From the NCBI GenBank assembly GCA_938030905.1, contig CALHIW010000048.1, forward strand, positions 1-7,634: 7,634 nucleotides of DNA, written 5' to 3'. Of the stretch, positions 1-5,274 are shown in pieces (within the stretch, counting starts at the first letter, position 1; each line of letters starts with the position of its first letter). Below the pieces are notes generated by a model. The model was not told the origin of the DNA. It made no database searches and saw nothing but the letters and a program-made list of their open reading frames with translations. The DNA comes from Candidatus Methanomethylicia archaeon (GTDB taxonomy: Archaea; Thermoproteota; Methanomethylicia; CALHIW01). Position numbers and translations under genes: made by a program.

Positions 1-130
1 AATACACAAACACCACCAATCAACATACACTAAAGCATCAACAACCAACCATACACAACACAAACAAAACCCAAACCAACATAACAGAAAATAACCAAAT
101 ATAATACACAAACTACCAAGGCAAACATCC
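1..130. other. A+C-rich, G-poor non-coding tract
   Basis: By hand count the first 120 bases hold only about 3 G and 12 T on the plus strand, so roughly 87% is A or C. No reading frame of useful length crosses it, and the bias ends before the TATA box of the next gene. No exact tandem repeat is visible, although short words such as ACAACCA and AACATA recur, as expected in low-complexity DNA. A similar tract lies at about 748-1040 on the same strand. The function is unknown; it may be a product of strand-biased mutation in non-coding DNA. Confidence 0.75.
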
Positions 131-134
131 ATAA

Positions 135-150
135 GAGAAAACCTTATAAT
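135..150 (+). promoter_or_regulatory. Promoter (BRE/TATA) of the UPF0147 gene
   Basis: CTTATAAT at 143-150 resembles an archaeal TATA box and is preceded by the purine-rich stretch GAGAAAAC, a plausible BRE. Transcription would start near 170-175, giving a leader of about 20 bases that carries the Shine-Dalgarno site at 182-188. This is inferred from motif and spacing only. Confidence 0.6.
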
Positions 151-192
151 AGTCTCCTACTCCTAATTTTATCTAGATTAAGAGGTGAACAT

Positions 193-453
193 ATGTCTGA
201 GGATAAAATTCAACATGTAATTGTAATCCTTCAAAGTATAGTTGAAGATCGAGGAATCCCTAGGAATATTCGTAGAGCTGCTAGTGAGGCAATAAAATTA
301 CTTGAAAGTAAGTCTTATACGCCAGCTGTTCGGGCTGCAAATGCTTTATCTATTCTAGATGAATGCTCACAAGATACTAATATGCCTCTCTTTGCAAGAA
401 CTAAAATATGGAAAGCTGTTACTTACCTTGAACAAATAAGGGATTTAATGTAA
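193..453 (+). CDS. UPF0147 family protein
   Basis: This 86-residue, mostly helical, soluble protein has no signal peptide or membrane segment. It matches the archaeal UPF0147 family by length and by its pattern: VEDRGIPRNIRRAASEA near residues 17-33, then a repeat-like second half with TPAVRAANALSILDE (about 43-57) and DTNMPLFARTKIWKAV (about 61-76). The family is widespread in archaea and its molecular role is not established, so no function is assigned. The ATG is well supported: GAGGTGA at 182-188 lies four bases upstream and a TATA box lies further upstream at 143-150. The gene has its own promoter, and the next gene on this strand starts 1.7 kb away, so it is probably monocistronic. It looks intact and is flanked on both sides by unusual non-coding DNA. 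Confidence 0.88.
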   Translation: MSEDKIQHVIVILQSIVEDRGIPRNIRRAASEAIKLLESKSYTPAVRAANALSILDECSQDTNMPLFARTKIWKAVTYLEQIRDLM

Positions 454-462
454 ATTTTCCAT

Positions 463-489
463 ATACTTCTTACTATAAGTATTGTTTTT
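463..489 (+). terminator. Possible terminator of the UPF0147 gene
   Basis: A short inverted repeat (ATACTT at 463-468, AAGTAT at 477-482, 8-base loop) starts ten bases after the stop codon and is followed by a TTTTT run at 485-489. Archaeal termination depends mainly on T-rich tracts in the non-template strand, so the T run is the better evidence. The six-pair, A+T-rich stem is weak. Confidence 0.35.
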
Positions 490-536
490 ACTTCTACACT
501 CTGTGAACTTAAGCCATCAATATCTTCATACCTAAG

Positions 537-545
537 CTTATAAAG
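537..545 (+). promoter_or_regulatory. Orphan TATA-box-like element
   Basis: CTTATAAAG is a good match to an archaeal TATA box, but no intact gene follows. A start would be expected near 565-570. The first readable frame downstream begins with ATG at 614 and is broken by TGA at 638. The element could drive a small RNA, be a relic of a lost gene, or be chance in A+T-rich DNA. Confidence 0.3.
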
Positions 546-613
546 CCCACTTCTATTAAATATTTGCCCTTGTCTCGATACTCTCATTAGAAACTTAAGA
601 GATCAATGGATCT

Positions 614-742
614 ATGGTAGAAGGTTATTGGGTTGGTTGAGTTCTTCATGATGTTATTGAAAGTCACTCTTATAGCTTAACAGGAGGTAAAGTGGTAGGA
701 ATACAGACTAAGTGTAAGAGCCCATTGTTCAATCTAGGTTAG
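614..742 (+). pseudogene. Possible broken small reading frame, unrecognised
   Basis: Reading from ATG at 614 gives MVEGYWVG, a TGA at 638-640, and then 33 further codons (starting VLHDVIESHSYSLTGGK and ending SPLFNLG) to TAG at 740. If the TGA was once a sense codon this would be a 42-residue peptide. An internal AGGAGGT at 682-688 looks like a strong Shine-Dalgarno site but leads only to a 16-codon frame from GTG at 692. I do not recognise the peptide. It follows the orphan TATA-like element at 537 and runs up to the A+C-rich tract. It may be a gene remnant or simply chance. Confidence 0.2.
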
Positions 743-747
743 AGACT

Positions 748-1040
748 AAGCCAACAACAACCACCATTAAAAACATTTAAACTTAATCAAACCCAAAGTA
801 AATCTACACACCCCATAACAAATTACTAAAACCCAACATAATCAATAAGCACAACCATACTTAAAACCTATCACAAAATCCTAAAATAAAACTCATAAAC
901 TCCCCCATAGTGGAAGAGTAAAGGCCACAACTAACACCAAACCTCAAGAGCAACAAAATCCAAATAAACCCTCGCGAAACATAAAGCCAAAATTAACATA
1001 CAACCAATAACAATAACCACCCAATAAAAGACGAAGTGCA
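748..1040. other. Second A+C-rich, G-poor non-coding tract
   Basis: Most 60-base rows here are about 80% A+C on the plus strand with only one to three G. The exception is 901-960, where G rises to about nine. No ORF, tRNA shape, tandem repeat or CRISPR-like unit is visible. It resembles the tract at 1-130 in composition and strand. It lies just beyond the 3' end of the dead transposase gene and ends near the T run at 1045-1051. The neighbouring UPF0147 gene and transposase remnant do not share the bias, so it is local. Confidence 0.7.
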
Positions 1041-1082
1041 AATATTTTTTTAACTATGTAACTCTTATTGTAGAGAAAAAGC

Positions 1083-2119
1083 CTAGACTCCATTCTTCAC
1101 CTCTCTATTCCTACCAATATTAAACCATATTACTTCGTAAACCGTACTTCCCACTAAACTCTCTTCATCAATTTGGCTTATGTTGAACGCTAGTATTGAG
1201 AGGGTTATTTTGATGGTCGATCCCTTTCTTGATGCTGCCCTTATAAACCTGAGTCCGTACTCTTCTAGCTGTGAGAACATCGTTTCTATTATTCTCCTTA
1301 ATCCTAGACAGGGTTCTGTAATAGTTCCCCTTATCCGCATCCTTGATCATGTTCTTCCTTTTATAGCTATGTAGTTTACTCCTGTGGAGTGCATTTCTTC
1401 AGAGAAGCCTCCATTTACATAAGCCTTGTCGAGTAGGACTGCGCTTTCTAAATCTCTCTGCGAAGTTATCCCTCCTCCTTTACAATTGTTAGGTCGTGCT
1501 TGTTGTCTGGCATATAGGAGGTCTACATATCTTCCATCTGTAGAGCATGTAGCCTTATAACCTACGTAGAACCCCTTTTAATGGGTCATAGCCTACACTC
1601 TCTTCCTTCTTAATGATGATGATTCACTCCTTCTCCTATGTCTCCCGAACCTTACAAGATTCTTCGTCGCTATAGGCCTAGTATTAACGAGAACAGCTTT
1701 CCCCTCTAGCTTGAATAGCCTTACTCTATGGGGAGTCCCCGTACCGGTTAAACCCTCAGCAACCTTATTATACCTTATGTTTGGGAAGGGCCTTCAACTC
1801 ATCCACGAAGAGCCTATAGCCTTCTTATATACTCCATCAAACACTGTGTGAGCCATTACAGCAAGGCTATGGGATCATGAATGCTCATTCTCTCATGATT
1901 TGCCTTACTAGGATAATGTCCATCAATAACTGTAAATATAACCCTCTTAACGAGGATGCCACCCCACCATAATTCATAAACCTAATCTAGCCAAGATGAG
2001 GACTTAAACTTGATGAGAACTAGAGTTTCGTAAGTACTAATACTTCAGGATCATACTCATGCTTAAAGTTAATACTATAGTATTTTGAATTCCTCTATAG
2101 AAGGAGTCACTATAGACAA
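1083..2119 (-). pseudogene. Degenerate DDE-type insertion-sequence transposase
   Basis: The minus strand carries a decayed transposase of about 345 codons, typical for IS4/IS5-like DDE enzymes. In order I can read: an N-terminal piece (YYSINFKHEYDPE, about 2079-2041); ELWWGGILVKRVIF and VIDGHYPSKANHE (about 1975-1885); VMAHTVFDGVYKKAIG (about 1859-1812); NKVAEGLTGTGTPHRVRLF; ATKNLVRFGRHRR; GYDPLKG joined by a frame change near 1577 to FYVGYKATCSTDGRYVD; LLDKAYVNGGFSEEMHS, with the probable second catalytic Asp at 1428-1430; and RRIIETMFSQLEEYGLRFI, with the probable third acidic residue, Glu, at 1284-1286. From about 1860 to 1083 most of the text is in one frame. It is broken by TGA at 1794-1796, an out-of-frame patch at about 1620-1577 and TGA at 1347-1349. 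Further upstream there are a TAG at 1982-1984 and more frame changes. G+C is about 47% in 1681-1800, above the atp genes. The family call rests on recognised motifs; the start (TTG near 2119) is a guess. It cannot make an active enzyme. Confidence 0.85.
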
Positions 2120-2140
2120 ATGGGTAGTGAGCAGTTAGAC

Positions 2141-2158
2141 TTAAATACTAAAGTATTT
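2141..2158 (+). promoter_or_regulatory. Promoter of the ATP synthase operon, with overlapping inverted repeat
   Basis: TTAAATA at 2141-2147 lies 22-28 bases before the ATG of the first atp gene, the spacing expected for an archaeal TATA box driving a leaderless or nearly leaderless transcript. No Shine-Dalgarno site precedes that ATG, which agrees with this. The box overlaps an inverted repeat, AAATACT-AA-AGTATTT (2143-2158). Because the repeat is symmetric it could also supply a minus-strand TATA-like element for the dead transposase. The position is well supported; regulation through the repeat is inference. Confidence 0.55.
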
Positions 2159-2168
2159 AGTATAACTC

Positions 2169-2504
2169 ATGACAGTGACGTTATTAATACATACACTAAA
2201 AAGTATCAGAGATTTTGAGTCATCACTTACTAGTGATTTAGACAAAGCGAAGGCAGAAGCTAGTAAAAAGATTGAGCAAGCTAAAGAGAAAGCTAGAAGA
2301 ATAATGGATGATGTGATACAGAAAATAGAAGCCGAACGGAAGGAGATTCAAAGGAGCTTTGAAATTGAAATCAATAACAAATTAACTGAAATAGATACAG
2401 AAACTCAAAAAATATTAAATGAAATTGAGATAAAAGCTAAATCTAATAGGGATAAGGCAATGAATTTTATTTTAAAGTATATTTTTGGTGAAATTAATGT
2501 TTGA
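2169..2504 (+). CDS. atpH: A-type ATP synthase subunit H (peripheral stalk)
   Basis: This 111-residue protein is almost wholly charged and helical, with long runs of Lys, Glu and Ala (for example LDKAKAEASKKIEQAKEKARR, given here as residues about 24-44, and IEAERKEIQRSF further on) that predict one long coiled coil. It has no membrane segment. Its length, composition and place immediately upstream of subunit E match subunit H (AhaH), which pairs with E in the right-handed coiled-coil peripheral stalk holding the catalytic head against rotation. The ATG at 2169 is preferred because it lies 22 bases after a TATA-like box; there is no Shine-Dalgarno site, so translation is probably leaderless. 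Its 3' end overlaps the next gene by eight bases and contains that gene's ribosome-binding site. Coiled-coil proteins are easily mis-assigned by sequence alone, so the call leans on context. Confidence 0.8.
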   Translation: MTVTLLIHTLKSIRDFESSLTSDLDKAKAEASKKIEQAKEKARRIMDDVIQKIEAERKEIQRSFEIEINNKLTEIDTETQKILNEIEIKAKSNRDKAMNFILKYIFGEINV

Positions 2505-3132
2505 AAACATGCCTGGAAATAGAGTTAAAAAAATATATGACTATATTCAAGAAGAGTTAAATAAACAATATTCTAAGATTATGCTAGATGCTGAAAAAAA
2601 AGTGCAAGAAATAATTTCTGAAGCTATCGCTAATGCTAAATCTCTATATCTAGAGAAAATAGACGAAATTAAGGATGAGTTTAGTAAAATTAAAAATAGA
2701 CGTATTGCTGAAGCTGAATTTAATGCTAGACAGAAAATATTGAAACAAAAAAATGATTTAATTTACTCGGTATTCGATTATGTACTTAGTAAACTAAAGC
2801 AGTATATGACAGCAGATGTTTATGTAAGATTTCTTGAAAAATCCCTAACAGAAATAGCATTGAATGTGAGATCCGGCAAGATAGAAGTATTATTATGCGA
2901 TTCTGACACTGTAACCTTAGAGGACATGATAAAGGTTCTTGAAGAAAAAATAAATCATAAATTTAATACAGATGTTTCCTTTAGAATTTCGCAAGAGAAA
3001 ATTAAAGCAACGGGAGGTTTCATAGCAAGGTACGCTGATGGAAAGATAAGTTATGATTATACATTTGAGGCTATATTAGATAGGATTAAGGAGCCCCTAA
3101 TACCGGTAATAAGTAAAATTCTTTTTGAGTGA
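2497..3132 (+). CDS. atpE: A-type ATP synthase subunit E (peripheral stalk)
   Basis: The 211-residue product has the two-part build of subunit E. Residues from about 10 to 95 form a charged helical coiled coil (with AEKKVQEIISEAIANAK near the start), which pairs with subunit H. The C-terminal globular domain includes KATGGFIARYADGKISYDYTF, matching the family's GG-containing signature, and ends in a helix that contacts the A3B3 head. The frame is open back to TTG at 2485 and GTG at 2488, but ATG at 2497 is chosen because GGTGA at 2487-2491 sits five bases upstream as a Shine-Dalgarno site. ATG at 2509 is a less likely alternative. The gene overlaps the upstream stop codon by eight bases and its own stop lies five bases before the next start, so translation is probably coupled. 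In many archaeal operons subunit C follows E; here it does not. Confidence 0.9.
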   Translation: MFENMPGNRVKKIYDYIQEELNKQYSKIMLDAEKKVQEIISEAIANAKSLYLEKIDEIKDEFSKIKNRRIAEAEFNARQKILKQKNDLIYSVFDYVLSKLKQYMTADVYVRFLEKSLTEIALNVRSGKIEVLLCDSDTVTLEDMIKVLEEKINHKFNTDVSFRISQEKIKATGGFIARYADGKISYDYTFEAILDRIKEPLIPVISKILFE

Positions 3133-3137
3133 TGTTA

Positions 3138-3452
3138 ATGAAAATTGTTGCAATATGTTCCGAATGGAATGGTGACATTTTTTTAATAGCTGGGGTAAAA
3201 GATACATTAGTTGTAAAATCCCCATCAGAAGTAAAGCAAGTTATAGAGAATCAGTTAAGAACAAAAGATGTAGGAATGATTCTTATTGATGAAGTCTTCA
3301 TGCCCTATGTGAAAGATATAATTAAAAAAAGAGCTAAAGGTTATTTTCCATTAATTATCGCAATTCCCACAATCAAAACTGAGAAAAAGATGAGCGTTGT
3401 AAAGGAGATTATAAGGTCAACAATAGGGTTTGAAATCCCATTAGTGGCTTAA
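3138..3452 (+). CDS. atpF: A-type ATP synthase subunit F (central stalk)
   Basis: The product of 104 residues has the length and alternating strand/helix pattern of the small Rossmann-like subunit F, which binds subunit D in the central rotor. MKIVAIC begins the first strand, GMILIDEVFMPYV (about 57-69) is the typical central strand and helix, and PLIIAIPT (about 79-86) is the next strand. The family usually has a glycine-rich loop with GDxDT and GF near residue 7-17; here the equivalent stretch reads SEWNGDIFLIAGV, so the N-terminal loop is divergent. The frame is open to GTG at 3129 and ATG at 3132. ATG at 3138 is preferred because the first strand begins there and GTGAT at 3129-3133 gives a short SD-like site four bases upstream. 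ATG at 3132 would overlap the stop of the preceding gene and cannot be excluded. Position between E and A supports the call. Confidence 0.85.
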   Translation: MKIVAICSEWNGDIFLIAGVKDTLVVKSPSEVKQVIENQLRTKDVGMILIDEVFMPYVKDIIKKRAKGYFPLIIAIPTIKTEKKMSVVKEIIRSTIGFEIPLVA

Positions 3453-3510
3453 ATGCTGAAAATTTTTTATCTCTATCGATGTCTTCTTAAATCTAGATGG
3501 TGTAAAATCT
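3453..3510 (+). other. Gap between atpF and atpA with T run and SD-like site
   Basis: This 58-base gap is the longest within the operon. It holds a TTTTTTAT element at 3463-3470, about 40 bases before the atpA start, and a GGTG at 3499-3502, eight bases before the ATG. The T-rich element could be a weak internal TATA box or a partial terminator that adjusts the amount of head subunits relative to stalk subunits. Nothing in the sequence decides between these. Confidence 0.25.
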
Positions 3511-5274
3511 ATGGCTAATATAATTAAAATCGCGGGTCCTGTTGTAACCGCGAATGGCATGTTTGGCTGCCAAATGTATGAAGTTGTTAAAGTTGGTGAG
3601 GAAAGACTTATCGGTGAGATAATTCGTCTTCAAGGTGATAAGGCCATCATACAGGTTTATGAGGAAACATCCGGACTAAGACCAGGTGAACCTGTAGAAC
3701 CGACGGGTAGCTTACTATCTGTCGAACTCGGTCCTGGCTTAATTGGTCAAATTTACGATGGAATACAACGACCTTTACCGGAAATAAGAAGTAAAATTGG
3801 TGATTTTATTAAAAGAGGTGTTTCAACATATTCTCTTCCCAGAAATATTAATTGGTATTTTATTCCTAAAATTAAAAAGAATGAGAAAATCGAGGCTGGA
3901 GATATAATAGCTACAGTTAAGGAGACCGAACTACTAGAACATTATATTCTTGTTCCGCCTAATATTAATGGGAAGCTAGTTTATATAGCTCCAGAAGGTG
4001 AGTATAAAGTAGACACTACTATAGCAATAATTGAAGTAAATGGAAAGAAAGTAGAGTTACAACTCTTCCATCGGTGGCCTGTTAGAGTTCCAAGACCATT
4101 CAAAAGCAAACTCCCCCCAACAGTTCCTCTTTTAACTGGGCAAAGAATAATCGATACCTTATTTCCCATAGCTAAAGGTGGAACAGCAGCTATACCTGGT
4201 GGATTTGGAACTGGAAAAACTGTTATGCAACATCAACTAGCAAAATGGACTGATGCAAACATTATAGTATATGTTGGCTGTGGAGAACGTGGAAATGAAA
4301 TGACTGAAGTTTTAGAAAGTTTTCCTGAACTTAAGGATCCTAGAACAGGCCGTCCATTAATGGAAAGAACCGTCCTCATTGCTAATACATCAAATATGCC
4401 TGTAGCAGCTCGCGAGGCAAGCATTTATACAGGAATAACAATAGCGGAATACTATAGGGACATGGGTTATGATATAGCTTTAATGGCGGATTCGACATCT
4501 AGATGGGCTGAAGCTTTAAGAGAAATCTCTGGAAGACTTGAAGAAATGCCTGGTGAGGAAGGCTTCCCACCATATTTGGGTGCAAGATTAGCAGAGTTTT
4601 ATGAAAGAGCTGGAAGAGTAGTCACCTTAGGTAGAGAATATAGAACTGGATCTGTTTCCATCATTGGAGCGGTTTCACCTCCTGGAGGTGATTTTTCAGA
4701 ACCTGTTGTTCAGTCAACATTACGAGTTGTTAAGGTATTTTGGGCTCTTGATACAGCTTTGGCGTATCGCAGACATTTTCCAGCAATAAACTGGCTTTTA
4801 TCTTACTCATTATATAATGAAATCCTAGATCCATGGTTTAAATCAAATATAGCCGAAGAATGGCCAAAACTGAGAGCTGAAGCGATGTCGTTACTTCAAA
4901 AGGAAGATGAACTGAAAGAAATTGTTAGACTTGTAGGCCCTGATGCGCTACCAGAAAGTGATAAGTTAGTACTTGAGATATCAAGAATGATAAGGGAAGA
5001 CTATTTAATGCAACATGCTTATCATCCTGTTGACTCCTTTTGCTCTTTGCAGAAAATGTACTGGATGATAAGAGTGATACTATTATTCTATAAGTATGCA
5101 AATGATGCAGTTACAAAGGGTATTTCAACTTCTAGAATCATTAGTCTTCCACTTCGTGATGATATTGCAAGGTTAAAAATAGTACCAAGCGAAAAAATCC
5201 CTACTATATGTAGAGAAATTGAAGATAAAATTAAAAATGATTTTATTCAACTTTACAAAGAGGTTGAAAGTTAA
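3511..5274 (+). CDS. atpA: A-type ATP synthase catalytic subunit A
   Basis: The 587-residue product is the catalytic subunit of the A3B3 head, which makes or hydrolyses ATP as the central stalk turns (EC 7.1.2.2 class). An N-terminal beta-barrel (KIAGPVVTANG onward) is followed by the A-subunit-specific insertion at roughly residues 110-185. The nucleotide-binding domain has the P-loop GGFGTGKT at 230-237 (Lys236, Thr237), the catalytic Glu259 in GERGNE, the Walker B Asp327 in ALMADSTSRW, and SPPGGDFSEPV at 389-399. The C-terminal part is helical. Length is normal for the family. Some archaeal homologues carry an intein at the P-loop; this one does not. The ATG at 3511 fits the conserved N-terminus, and GGTG at 3499-3502 is a weak SD-like site. 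The stop overlaps the next ATG by one base, coupling A and B, which are needed in equal amounts. All catalytic motifs are intact. Confidence 0.98.
   Translation: MANIIKIAGPVVTANGMFGCQMYEVVKVGEERLIGEIIRLQGDKAIIQVYEETSGLRPGEPVEPTGSLLSVELGPGLIGQIYDGIQRPLPEIRSKIGDFIKRGVSTYSLPRNINWYFIPKIKKNEKIEAGDIIATVKETELLEHYILVPPNINGKLVYIAPEGEYKVDTTIAIIEVNGKKVELQLFHRWPVRVPRPFKSKLPPTVPLLTGQRIIDTLFPIAKGGTAAIPGGFGTGKTVMQHQLAKWTDANIIVYVGCGERGNEMTEVLESFPELKDPRTGRPLMERTVLIANTSNMPVAAREASIYTGITIAEYYRDMGYDIALMADSTSRWAEALREISGRLEEMPGEEGFPPYLGARLAEFYERAGRVVTLGREYRTGSVSIIGAVSPPGGDFSEPVVQSTLRVVKVFWALDTALAYRRHFPAINWLLSYSLYNEILDPWFKSNIAEEWPKLRAEAMSLLQKEDELKEIVRLVGPDALPESDKLVLEISRMIREDYLMQHAYHPVDSFCSLQKMYWMIRVILLFYKYANDAVTKGISTSRIISLPLRDDIARLKIVPSEKIPTICREIEDKIKNDFIQLYKEVES

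Noticed and set aside
1..1040. CRISPR array, telomere-like or tandem repeat in the A+C-rich tracts
   Set aside because: No repeat unit recurs at regular spacing; shared words are short and explained by low complexity.
1083..1340. Minus-strand 85-codon frame as an independent small gene
   Set aside because: It is the C-terminal end of the transposase remnant, in frame with the text upstream of TGA 1347-1349, and has no start signal of its own.
1168..1350. Minus-strand 60-codon frame beginning MIKDADKGNYY
   Set aside because: It is out of frame with the DKAY and RRIIETMFSQLEE motifs, which share one frame across a single TGA; this frame is a shadow.
1180..1374. Plus-strand frame of 64 codons
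   Set aside because: It lies opposite the transposase remnant, whose motifs on the minus strand explain the openness of this region.
1611..1622. Short ATG/ATC trinucleotide repeat as a C box of a C/D RNA
   Set aside because: It lies in the transposase remnant and no matching D box or guide layout is visible.
2485..2496. TTG or GTG as the start of subunit E
   Set aside because: GGTGA at 2487-2491 would lie on or inside these codons, whereas it is ideally placed for ATG at 2497.
4198..4221. Possible intein at the atpA P-loop
   Set aside because: The P-loop is continuous and the protein has normal intein-free length.
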